A DNA stretch of 8,572 bases from an uncultured Candidatus Melainabacteria bacterium (GTDB lineage: Bacteria > Cyanobacteriota > Vampirovibrionia > Gastranaerophilales > Gastranaerophilaceae): the NCBI GenBank assembly GCA_937898445.1, contig CALEJY010000064.1, positions 1 through 8,572 on the forward strand. The letters run 5' to 3'. The first letter of the stretch is position 1, and each line of letters starts with the position of its first letter. The translations under genes and the position numbers were made by a program. Positions 1 through 6,028 of this stretch are shown piece by piece. The notes under the pieces are model-generated. The model was not told the DNA's origin. It saw only the letters and a list, made by a program, of their open reading frames with translations, and did not search any database.

Positions 1-54
1 ATTATCTTTGTTTAGTTTCAAATAAGATCTTATTTGAAACTAAACAAAGATAAT
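1..54. repeat. Perfect 54-base palindrome at the window's left edge
   Basis: Positions 1-27 are the exact reverse complement of positions 28-54, with no spacer and no mismatch. The right arm continues smoothly into a long open reading frame. A palindrome with zero loop placed exactly at the end of a sequence is typical of a fold-back artefact, formed when an assembler or a chimeric read copies the end of a contig in reverse. A genuine palindrome of this length is possible, but it is not an intrinsic terminator (no T-tract in a sensible place). It should not be read as a promoter region of the first gene. Confidence 0.85.
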
Positions 55-1413
55 CCGAATGCGATTTCTGAACTTGATAAAAAGTTTACGGAAAAACAAT
101 TTAGTAGCCAACATTTTAACAAAGAATTGAATATGGATAAAATTCGAGCAAAATATCCTTTGTTGGATAGGGCTGTTGTTAATGGTGAAAGTAGTTTGAA
201 TTTATTAACGCCGGAAAATCATAAATTGGCGAGAATAATGTCAAAAGTATTCTTCCCGACTGATGAAATGATGAAAAATGGTGCTGCAGAAGATGTTGCA
301 AGTATTTTAATTTCTACAAATAAGAAAAATGCACCTTTGAGAGAAGAATTGTTAGGCAGATTTGCACCTACTATTCATGGTGCAGATAGTGATTTTAGTT
401 ATGGTCAAGATGAAAAATTAAAATTGTTGGCAAGATTATATGATACTATTGATGCGGATAAAAACGCAAAAAGTTTTGTTAAAAAATCATTGTCTAAATT
501 AGATGGAAACTTCCAATTAGATGAATTTGTAGATATTTTGGATAATGTTTCAACTAAAAAATTAAATATCTTTAAAGATAATGCTTGGAATATTATTTCA
601 AAAACTAATGGAAAAGAAAGAATTGACGCATTGAACAATAATATAACAGATGCGTTTTTTGAAACAAAAAGTTCTAGACTTTCAAATCGACAAAAAATTC
701 AATATGGATATATAAAAAGACGTTCTTTGTTTAAGAACATGGCTATCAGATTTAAAAACGGTATAAACAAATTAAGAGATGCGGTTACATCTGGTACTCA
801 ACCAAAAATTTCTACAACAAAAGAAGTTATAATTCCAAAAAATATTGAAAAAGTTGAAGTAAAACCGCTTGTTCAACCGGAAAAAGTTGCAGAAAAACCA
901 ATTTATATCAAACCGGAAATTGCTCCTCTTAGCAAAGCTGCAAGACATGAGATTGTGAAAGAAAAAGTAATTTCTTTTGTACAAAAGAAACTGGGCGACA
1001 AAACATTTAGTCGTCAAAGCGATGATTTTGGTAAAAATGCAACACAAATAAGATTAAAATTGTTACCTGAAATCTTTGCTTCAATTGCTGATACAAGAAA
1101 AGTTGATAGAATGATTGGTAAAACAAAAAATCAATCTTCGAACAAAGATGTTTTAACTTTGTATTCTAAAATCAACGGGCAAAATAGAAAGTTTGTTAAC
1201 TATATGTTGAAAAAACGTAATGCGGATAATTCTCGTATGTTTGAGGTTCGTGATATTATTGCAGTTCTTGATAAGGCTGAAAACAAAATTGCGAATAACA
1301 AAAAACTAAATCCTGATTATCGTGCAAAAGATGCAAAAGCTTATTACAACCACTTGTTTGATGCAAAAGTTGAACAGTATGGAAAATTGCAAAGACCAAA
1401 GAAAACAAAATAG
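34..1413 (+). CDS. Lysine-rich hypothetical protein, probably 5'-truncated
   Basis: I do not recognise this protein. As read here it has 459 residues from a TTG codon at 34, but that start lies inside the 54-base palindrome, has no Shine-Dalgarno sequence, and the only in-frame upstream stop (TAG at 13-15) is in the suspect arm; the true start is probably outside the window. The protein is soluble-looking, with no signal peptide or membrane segment, very rich in Lys, Asn and Asp, and predicted largely helical. A Pro/Val/Glu/Lys-rich linker at about residues 266-298 separates two halves. Residues 101-177 and 338-419 look like diverged copies: both have an L-R-x2-L-L/I-R-L-x-L-L opening with F-A-x-x-I or F-A-S-I, then L-Y-x2-I, F-V-x3-L-K/S-K, and F-x(2-4)-D-I-x-x-V/I-L-D. 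The C-terminus is a basic tail. It is followed by a strong terminator, so it ends its transcript. Function is unknown. Confidence 0.75.
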   Translation: MKLNKDNPNAISELDKKFTEKQFSSQHFNKELNMDKIRAKYPLLDRAVVNGESSLNLLTPENHKLARIMSKVFFPTDEMMKNGAAEDVASILISTNKKNAPLREELLGRFAPTIHGADSDFSYGQDEKLKLLARLYDTIDADKNAKSFVKKSLSKLDGNFQLDEFVDILDNVSTKKLNIFKDNAWNIISKTNGKERIDALNNNITDAFFETKSSRLSNRQKIQYGYIKRRSLFKNMAIRFKNGINKLRDAVTSGTQPKISTTKEVIIPKNIEKVEVKPLVQPEKVAEKPIYIKPEIAPLSKAARHEIVKEKVISFVQKKLGDKTFSRQSDDFGKNATQIRLKLLPEIFASIADTRKVDRMIGKTKNQSSNKDVLTLYSKINGQNRKFVNYMLKKRNADNSRMFEVRDIIAVLDKAENKIANNKKLNPDYRAKDAKAYYNHLFDAKVEQYGKLQRPKKTK

Positions 1414-1431
1414 ATAAATAAAAATTTTAAG

Positions 1432-1466
1432 AAAAGACATGTATATAATTTACATGTCTTTTTTTA
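1432..1466 (+). terminator. Intrinsic terminator after the lysine-rich gene
   Basis: A 12-bp perfect stem (1432-1443 with 1451-1462, core AGACATGTA/TACATGTCT) closes a 7-base loop and runs into a T-tract to 1466. It sits 18 bases after the stop codon of the upstream gene. The A-run at the base of the stem pairs with the first T's. It is followed within 20 bases by the next start codon, so the methyltransferase gene must have a promoter inside or just after the hairpin, or depend on read-through. Confidence 0.9.
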
Positions 1467-1485
1467 TTTTTGATAATATTGTTTT

Positions 1486-2013
1486 ATGGAAAAAGAAAGA
1501 TGTTATGTAGATTATTATAATTCTCCGGTTGGAAAAATTTGTTTAGGGAGTGATGGAGAATATCTTGTCGGATTGTGGTTTGATGGTGAAAAGTATTATT
1601 GCGAAGGTTTTTCTGTTGTAGTGAAAAATCCCGATTTTAAAATTTTCCAAGAAACTAAAAAATGGCTTGATATTTATTTTAGTGGCGAAATTCCTGATTT
1701 TATGCCGAAATTAAAACAAAGTGGCTCCGACTTTAGGATGGAAGTTTGGGATATTTTGAAAGAAATTCCGTATGGAAAAATGATTACTTATGGCGATATT
1801 GCTCAGAAAATTGCTAAGAGGCGTGGAATTAAACGAGTTTCAGCACAAGCAGTTGGTGGAGCAGTAGGACATAATTCGGTTTCAATAATTGTTCCTTGTC
1901 ATAGAGTTGTTGGAGCAAATAAAAATTTGACTGGGTATGCAGCGGGATTGGATATAAAAAAATACTTGTTAAATCTTGAAGGTATTGATGTTTCTGATTT
2001 TAAATCTTGTTAA
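1486..2013 (+). CDS. ogt: Methylated-DNA--[protein]-cysteine S-methyltransferase (Ogt/MGMT family)
   Basis: This enzyme repairs O6-alkylguanine (and O4-alkylthymine) in DNA by moving the alkyl group irreversibly onto its own cysteine. At 175 residues it is the normal length for a single-function Ogt. An N-terminal ribonuclease-like domain covers about residues 5-75 and the DNA-binding/catalytic domain about 84-166. The active-site motif I-V-P-C-H-R-V-V puts the acceptor at Cys138, followed by the conserved G-Y-A-A-G-L. P-Y-G-K-x-I-T-Y-G at 95-103 supplies the base-flipping Tyr102. The stretch S-A-Q-A-V-G-G-A has Gln121 where human MGMT has its arginine finger; this Gln form is known in many bacterial Ogt proteins. 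H-N-S at 129-131 replaces the more common N-P. There is no clear Shine-Dalgarno sequence before the ATG. The gene is alone in its transcript, after a terminator and 178 bases before a kinase gene. No Ada-type regulatory domain is present. Confidence 0.95.
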   Translation: MEKERCYVDYYNSPVGKICLGSDGEYLVGLWFDGEKYYCEGFSVVVKNPDFKIFQETKKWLDIYFSGEIPDFMPKLKQSGSDFRMEVWDILKEIPYGKMITYGDIAQKIAKRRGIKRVSAQAVGGAVGHNSVSIIVPCHRVVGANKNLTGYAAGLDIKKYLLNLEGIDVSDFKSC

Positions 2014-2101
2014 AGAATGTTAATATTTTGCAAAAAATAAGAAAATTTTTTAGGATACTTATAGGTGTGTTAAAGTGAGATAAATTTTTAAAAATCTTGC
2101 T

Positions 2102-2131
2102 TTGGCAATATTTTAGACTGTTGGGTAATAT
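2102..2131 (+). promoter_or_regulatory. Likely promoter of the histidine kinase gene
   Basis: TTGGCA (2102-2107, five of six matches to the sigma70 -35 box) is followed after 18 bases by TAATAT (2126-2131, four of six matches to the -10 box), which predicts transcription from about 2138 and a leader of some 55 bases. A second A/T-rich -10-like stretch (TATAAA at 2152-2157) lacks a -35 partner at the right distance. In AT-rich DNA such matches are common, so this is a candidate only. It is supported by the need for a promoter in this 178-base gap. Confidence 0.4.
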
Positions 2132-2148
2132 AAAATATAAACAGTCTA
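2114..2148. promoter_or_regulatory. Inverted repeat over the kinase promoter, candidate operator
   Basis: TAGACTGTT (2114-2122) and AACAGTCTA (2140-2148) form a perfect 9-bp inverted repeat with a 17-base A/T-rich spacer. The left arm lies between the proposed -35 and -10 boxes and the right arm falls on the predicted start of transcription, so a dimeric protein bound to both arms would cover the promoter. The symmetric arms and the large spacer fit a regulator site better than a terminator, as no T-tract follows. An RNA hairpin could only form if transcription starts further upstream. Confidence 0.45.
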
Positions 2149-2191
2149 TAGTATAAAATAGTCAAGAAGACAACGGCATGGAGTTCGGCAA

Positions 2192-3469
2192 ATGTTGAAA
2201 GAGAAAAAAGCAATTATTCTAGTATTGATGGATATCGCAATATTTTATATGTTGATATCTCCCAAAATACTTCCAAGTGTAATTCTTTCATTTGGTGATG
2301 CTTTTATAATTTCGGCAATTATTGCTGTAGTTACTTTGTTTATACGATATCTTTCTAAAGTTGAAACGACTAATTTGGAAAAGAAATTGATAAGACAACA
2401 TTCTCAATTAACTGCAATTATTAACAACTCTCCGTTTGTTGTTTTTCTTAAATCAGTTGATGGAAACGTAATTCTTGCAAATGAAGTTTTGGCAGATTTG
2501 TTTTCTACAAGTAGAGAAAAATTAGTTGGATTAAATTCTTATAGCTTTGTTTCAAATCCTCAGATTTGTATGGAAGAAGACAAACATCTTTTAGCAACGA
2601 AAGAAATTGTTACTTGCGAAAGATATGAAGATTTGACAAACGGGCAAGGACATTGGTTTAGGATTGTAAAAGTTCCTGTTCTTGATGAAAATGATGATAT
2701 TTCAAGCATTGTAGTAATATTTAGGATTATTGACGATGTAAAAGAATTGGAAGAACGAAAAAATACATTTATTGCCACATTAACCCATGACTTGAAAACT
2801 CCAACAATTGCTCAAATTAGAGCATTAGATTTACTTTTAGGAGAAAGTTTCGGAGAATTGGTGGAAGAACAAAAAGAAATGCTTGAACAAATTAAAAGTT
2901 CTTGCAAATATATGTATGACTTGATTTTCACAATTTTGGATACTTATTTGTATGATAACGGTTTGACAAAAATTAATGCAGAAAGTTTTGATATTTTGGC
3001 TTTGCTAAATGAAACAACTCGTGGAATGTCAAACCTTTTGAGAGAAAGAAATCAAAAGTTAATTATTAACACAAACTTGTCATCAAATATGATTGTTGCT
3101 GATAGAGTTCAGATAAAAAGAGTTATAATTAACCTACTCGCAAACGCTGTTACTCACGGTTTCAAAAATTCTGATATAGAAGTATTTATTACGGATAATG
3201 ACGAAAACTTGAAGGTAGAAGTTAAGAATAAATCTGAATATATTAATAAAGAACAGATGAAAGAAATTTTTGAAAAATATAAGCATTCACAAAACGCCAA
3301 ATCTATTAAAACAAGTACAGGATTGGGTTTGTATTTGTCAAAACAAATTATTGATGCTCATAACGGACAGGTTTATGCGCATAGTGATGAAGATAAAAAC
3401 TGTAGTTTTGGTTTTGAAATTCCGAAAAAACTTGTTCCAACCTCGACAAATAAACAAGAAGTTAATTAA
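2192..3469 (+). CDS. Membrane-bound PAS-domain sensor histidine kinase
   Basis: This 425-residue protein is a sensor kinase that would autophosphorylate on histidine and pass the phosphate to a response regulator. Two membrane segments at about residues 7-23 and 35-54 are separated by only a short loop, so there is almost no extracytoplasmic sensor. A PAS domain at about 72-185 (N-N-S-P-F-V-V-F near 78-85, N-V-I-L-A-N-E) is the likely sensor, in the cytoplasm. HisKA follows: F-I-A-T-L-T-H-D-L-K-T-P gives the phosphoacceptor His199. The ATPase domain shows the N box (I-N-L-L-A-N-A-V-T-H-G, Asn314 and Asn318), the F box (I-F-E-K-Y-K, 359-364) and the G2 box (S-T-G-L-G-L-Y-L, 375-382). The G1 box is aberrant: V-E-V-K-N-K-S-E-Y-I at 342-351 replaces D-x-G-x-G by N-x-S-x-Y. 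A GGAG at 2180-2183 lies eight bases before the ATG and supports this start. No response regulator is encoded nearby, so it is an orphan within this window. Confidence 0.9.
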   Translation: MLKEKKAIILVLMDIAIFYMLISPKILPSVILSFGDAFIISAIIAVVTLFIRYLSKVETTNLEKKLIRQHSQLTAIINNSPFVVFLKSVDGNVILANEVLADLFSTSREKLVGLNSYSFVSNPQICMEEDKHLLATKEIVTCERYEDLTNGQGHWFRIVKVPVLDENDDISSIVVIFRIIDDVKELEERKNTFIATLTHDLKTPTIAQIRALDLLLGESFGELVEEQKEMLEQIKSSCKYMYDLIFTILDTYLYDNGLTKINAESFDILALLNETTRGMSNLLRERNQKLIINTNLSSNMIVADRVQIKRVIINLLANAVTHGFKNSDIEVFITDNDENLKVEVKNKSEYINKEQMKEIFEKYKHSQNAKSIKTSTGLGLYLSKQIIDAHNGQVYAHSDEDKNCSFGFEIPKKLVPTSTNKQEVN

Positions 3470-3473
3470 TTTT

Positions 3474-3506
3474 AAAAGCCATTCGTAAACCATAAGGATA
3501 GCTTTT
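3474..3506. terminator. Possible shared terminator between convergent genes
   Basis: AAAAGC (3474-3479) pairs with GCTTTT (3501-3506), and the stem may extend by two A-T pairs past a C-A mismatch. The A-run on one side and T-run on the other would let it work in both directions, ending the kinase transcript from the left and the aroA transcript from the right. The last two bases of the stem overlap the aroA stop codon. The stem is short and its loop large (about 15 bases or more), so this is a weak candidate. Confidence 0.4.
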
Positions 3507-4758
3507 ATTGAATTAACGAATTGAATAATTTGTCAAATTCTGGGAATGAAATGTCAACCCATTCAAAACCATTGATACTGATAGTTTTTTTGCAAATCAA
3601 TCCTGCGACATACAAGCTCATTGCCAACCTGTGATCGTGATATGTTTCAACTTCACAATCTCCATTTAGAGAGGTTTTTCCGTTTATTATAAAACCGTCT
3701 GGAGTTTCTTCAATATCCGCTCCGAGTTTTCTTAGTTCTGTTACTACTGCTTTTATTCTATCTGATTCTTTGTTGCGCAAATCTTGAGCATCTTTAACTA
3801 TTGTAGTGCCTTCGGCCTGTGTCGCTAATACTGCAATCACAGGTAATTCGTCTATCAGACGAGGGATTATATCACCTTCGATAGTGCAAGATTTTAGGTT
3901 TGAATAAGAGATTTGAATATCTCCGACAACTTCTCCTGAAACAATTTTTTCATCAAGAATTTCAATGTTTGCCCCCATTTTCTTAGCAACTTCAAGAATA
4001 CCTGTTCTTGTCGGGTTTAAGCCGACATTTGTTAGAATGATTTTGGAGTTTGGAACTATTAAACCTGCAACAATAAAGTATGCAGCAGATGAGATATCGC
4101 CACAAATTTCGATTGTTTTGGGTTCAAGTTCTGTGTTTTCTGTTATTGAGATATTTGCGCCCATATATTTAAGCATGATTTCTGTATGGTTGCGTGAAAT
4201 ATGAGGTTCTGTAAAGCTTGTTTTGCCGTCTGTATTCAATCCTGCAAGTAATATACACGATTTTACTTGAGCTGATGCAAGTTTTGAGGTGTAATTTATT
4301 GGATGCAAGTTTTTGCCGTTTATTTTTAGTGGAGCTTTGAAGTCGTTTGAAATAATTTCTGCTCCCATAAGTGAAAGTGGTTCTATTACTCGTTTCATTG
4401 GGCGTTTAGACAGACTTTCATCGCCGATTAAAACAGATGAAAAATCTCTACTTGCCAAAATACCAGACATTAACCTCATAGTTGTGCCGGAATTTCCACA
4501 GTCGAGGTTTGAAGTTGGAGCGGATAATTTGCTGTCAGATGTGATGGTTAAATTCCCATTAAATTCGGCGTTAATTCCTAAAGCTTGGCAAACTTTGAGG
4601 GAAGATAACGGATCTTGTCCTTTTGAAAAATTTTTAATTATTGATTTCCCTTTTGCTAGTGATGAGAACATAACCGCTCTGTGGGAAATTGATTTGTCTG
4701 CGGGGATTGTTATTGTGCCTTTAAGGCTTGAAGAAATTTTGTTTACTATTTTTTGCAT
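3505..4758 (-). CDS. aroA: 3-phosphoshikimate 1-carboxyvinyltransferase (EPSP synthase)
   Basis: The enzyme joins phosphoenolpyruvate to shikimate 3-phosphate to give EPSP, the sixth step of the shikimate pathway to aromatic amino acids, in the cytoplasm. The 417-residue length is typical and the protein looks complete. Diagnostic motifs appear in order: A-D-K-S-I-S-H-R-A at 20-28 (Lys22, Ser23, Arg27), D-C-G-N-S-G-T-T-M-R-L at 86-96, K-R-P-M at 118-121, S-A-Q-V-K at 162-166, S-R-N-H-T-E at 188-193, G-D-I-S-S-A-A-Y-F at 220-228, N-P-T-R at 248-251, P-R-L-I-D-E-L-P at 299-306 with catalytic Asp303, R-N-K-E-S-D-R-I at 328-335, and D-H-R-L-A-M at 375-380. The N-S-G-T-T, S-A-Q-V-K and N-P-T-R forms are those of the class II (Gram-positive and cyanobacterial-like) enzymes rather than the E. 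coli type. No other aro gene is adjacent. No strong Shine-Dalgarno sequence precedes the ATG. It is convergent with the kinase gene and divergent from the tRNA. Confidence 0.97.
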   Translation of the reverse strand: MQKIVNKISSSLKGTITIPADKSISHRAVMFSSLAKGKSIIKNFSKGQDPLSSLKVCQALGINAEFNGNLTITSDSKLSAPTSNLDCGNSGTTMRLMSGILASRDFSSVLIGDESLSKRPMKRVIEPLSLMGAEIISNDFKAPLKINGKNLHPINYTSKLASAQVKSCILLAGLNTDGKTSFTEPHISRNHTEIMLKYMGANISITENTELEPKTIEICGDISSAAYFIVAGLIVPNSKIILTNVGLNPTRTGILEVAKKMGANIEILDEKIVSGEVVGDIQISYSNLKSCTIEGDIIPRLIDELPVIAVLATQAEGTTIVKDAQDLRNKESDRIKAVVTELRKLGADIEETPDGFIINGKTSLNGDCEVETYHDHRLAMSLYVAGLICKKTISINGFEWVDISFPEFDKLFNSLIQ

Positions 4759-4812
4759 AGGTTAATTCTAACATAAAATAAATGTTTGTGATAGAATGGC
4801 TTTAAGAACTAA

Positions 4813-4899
4813 AGAGAGGTGTCCGAGCGGTTTAAGGTGCAATCTTGGAAAGGTTGTGTGGGAGCAATTCCACCGAGGGTTCGAATCCCTTCCTCTCTG
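4813..4899 (+). tRNA. tRNA-Ser (anticodon GGA)
   Basis: The acceptor stem AGAGAGG (4813-4819) pairs perfectly with CCTCTCT (4892-4898), and G4899 is the discriminator base used by serine tRNAs. The anticodon stem CAATC/GGTTG encloses the loop TTGGAAA, with anticodon GGA at 4847-4849, reading UCC and UCU. A long variable arm (GTGGGA, loop, TTCCAC) is diagnostic of a class II tRNA. The T arm is GAGGG-TTCGAAT-CCCTT with one G-T pair. CCA is not encoded. The 3' end serves as the left copy of a 17-base direct repeat, so it appears to have been an integration target that was rebuilt intact. Confidence 0.97.
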
Positions 4900-4900
4900 A
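4884..4900 (+). repeat. Left copy of 17-base direct repeat (candidate attL core)
   Basis: AATCCCTTCCTCTCTGA here forms the end of the tRNA-Ser T loop, the 3' strand of the T stem, the acceptor strand, the discriminator and one base beyond the gene. It is identical to 8364-8380. Identity stops on both sides: G before it here and C before the other copy, then T here and G after the other copy. Confidence 0.85.
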
Positions 4901-4985
4901 TTTGAAATATTGAAAAGTTGAAGTGACTAAGGTATAAGAACCACAAATGATATATTAAACAAATAGTAAATAATAATAAATGAAT

Positions 4986-5035
4986 AACCTAAAGTTTCTT
5001 CCTACGGTCTTCCGTATAGTGCTTTAGGTTTTTGC
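4986..5035. terminator. Compound hairpin with T-tract, probable terminator
   Basis: AACCTAAAG (4986-4994) pairs with CTTTAGGTT (5022-5030), and inside this stem a second hairpin TACGG (5003-5007), loop TCTT, CCGTA (5012-5016) forms. TTTT follows the outer stem on the plus strand, so it can act as an intrinsic terminator for transcription coming from the tRNA. On the minus strand it also contains the stop codon of the Abi-like remnant (5024-5026) and so could once have ended that gene. The nested shape with unequal internal loops is more elaborate than most terminators. Confidence 0.6.
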
Positions 5036-5259
5036 TTTATTAGGGCCTGTTACTTCATTAAATACAACTAAGAAATTAGAAGTTTCTTGTAGAATTTTTG
5101 GATTATTTTGTGGTAAGTAACTTAGCATTTCCAAAATTTCATTGTACTTAGTCAACAGTTTATTGGAGCTTTCAAGATTATTTCATAATGAAAAACTCTA
5201 TTTCTTAGTCTTCTAATTGAAACTAATAAATTTGAGATGTAGTGAATAAAAAATAAAAA
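5024..5259 (-). pseudogene. Degraded C-terminal remnant of an Abi-like/HEPN protein
   Basis: Two minus-strand frames offset by one base read as parts of one protein tail. Frame one (5259 to 5152) contains N-L-L-V-S-I-R-R-L-R-N-R-V-F-H-Y-E before a stop. Frame two, open from just after a stop near 5180 down to TAA at 5024-5026, reads N-N-L-E-S-S-N-K-L-L-T-K-Y-N-E-I-L-E-M-L-S-Y-L-P and onward to V-F-N-E-V-T-G-P-N-K. The splice point is near 5180, so a single-base indel explains the break. R-N-R-V-F-H fits the R-x(4-6)-H RNase motif of HEPN domains, and L-R-N-R-x-x-H-x-E is familiar from Abi_2 (AbiD/AbiF-like) abortive-infection proteins. The N-terminal bulk is missing. The family name rests on recall of the motif and not on a search; that this is broken coding sequence is more certain than its identity. 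Confidence 0.5.
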
Positions 5260-5444
5260 TCAAGAAAGTTTATCAAAATTAAATGCAATATTACCAAATG
5301 AATTAAAGATAAGAGATAGTGAAAAAGATATAGCAGTCTATTTTGAAATTTTACTCTGAAAAAGGTACTGAAAAATTAGTAAAAAATTTTTTCAAAATTC
5401 CTGCGATATATAAATTTCTTATTTATTCAAAACAAAAGGTTTGA
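5246..5444 (+). pseudogene. Frameshifted coding remnant of unknown family
   Basis: A plus-strand frame from 5246 reads as a coherent peptide (E-S-L-S-K-L-N-A-I-L-P-N-E-L-K-I-R and D-I-A-V-Y-F-E-I-L-L) and hits TGA at 5357-5359. The adjacent frame continues sensibly from 5355 with S-E-K-G-T-E-K-L-V-K-N-F-F-K-I-P-A-I-Y-K-F-L and stops with TGA at 5442-5444. One indel near 5355 would restore a single reading frame of about 65 residues. There is no start codon, so the 5' part is lost. It abuts the oppositely oriented Abi-like remnant at about 5250, suggesting a deletion joint. I do not recognise the protein. Confidence 0.4.
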
Positions 5445-5480
5445 ATTGATGTCATAAACTTTTTCATCAGAGTTATTCTC

Positions 5481-6020
5481 CTATATATTTTTGCCCATAT
5501 TGTATGCTTGTTCTAAAAGGTCGTTTCTATTTTGAACATCATTGGGATTATCAAGCCCGCCTGCTTCTAAAAATCCTTTTAATTCAACATCACTAAAACA
5601 AGCAATCCAACCGTTTACACCATTTAAAACAGTTTGTGCAACACCTTTTGAAGAATCCGCAGAAGTTGTAATTACATAAGTTTTGTTAAAATTTTTCCCT
5701 GTTGCAAAGAGTGAATTTGCTCTATCTATTAATGTTTTCATTTGTCCGGACATTTCATAATAATAAACAGGTGTTGCCCAAACAATAACATCTGCATCTT
5801 TCATTTTTAGAGTAATTTCATTTGCATCGTCATTAATAACGCATTTGCCTAATTTTTGACAAGCAAGGCAACCTTTACAGAAATTGATTACTTTATCTTT
5901 TAAAGTTACAAATTCAACTTCGTGTCCTGCCTCTTTTGCTCCTCGTTCTACCTCTTTCGCAAGAATTTCAGAATTCGCATTTGTTCTCAAACTAGTAGAT
6001 ATAATTAAAACTTTTTTCAT
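5481..6020 (-). CDS. Iron-sulfur flavoprotein, NAD(P)H-dependent FMN reductase-like
   Basis: The 179-residue product has a flavodoxin-like fold of the NADPH-dependent FMN reductase / iron-sulfur flavoprotein group. V-L-I-I-S-T-S-L-R-T-N-A-N-S at 4-17 is the FMN-phosphate loop, and A-T-P-V-Y-Y-Y-E-M-S-G-Q-M-K at 82-95 is the second flavin-contact motif. Cys48, 51, 54 and 60 form C-x2-C-x2-C-x5-C, the compact motif that binds a [4Fe-4S] cluster in archaeal and bacterial Isf proteins. It would move electrons from NAD(P)H or ferredoxin to an unknown acceptor in the cytoplasm. The ATG at 6018-6020 is chosen because AGAGGTG lies just upstream (6024-6030); an upstream in-frame GTG at 6024-6026 falls inside that Shine-Dalgarno sequence. 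The ribosome site overlaps the stop codon of the preceding hydrolase gene, eight bases away, so the two are co-transcribed and probably coupled in translation. No strong terminator is seen downstream. Confidence 0.88.
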   Translation of the reverse strand: MKKVLIISTSLRTNANSEILAKEVERGAKEAGHEVEFVTLKDKVINFCKGCLACQKLGKCVINDDANEITLKMKDADVIVWATPVYYYEMSGQMKTLIDRANSLFATGKNFNKTYVITTSADSSKGVAQTVLNGVNGWIACFSDVELKGFLEAGGLDNPNDVQNRNDLLEQAYNMGKNI

Positions 6021-6028
6021 AAACACCT

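Noticed and set aside
405..1047. Minus-strand open frames opposite the lysine-rich gene
   Set aside because: They are Phe/Asn-rich mirror translations of A/T-rich Lys codons, with no start signals.
3270..3488. Plus-strand frame overlapping the end of the histidine kinase
   Set aside because: It overlaps the kinase G2 box region in another frame and is explained as a shadow of that gene.
4313..4765. Open frame of 150 codons on the plus strand across aroA
   Set aside because: It lies wholly antisense to a gene with every EPSP synthase motif, its translation resembles no protein I know, and it has no ribosome site.
6021..6026. GTG start two codons upstream for the flavoprotein
   Set aside because: The GTG lies within the AGAGGTG Shine-Dalgarno sequence; the ATG at 6018-6020 has proper spacing.
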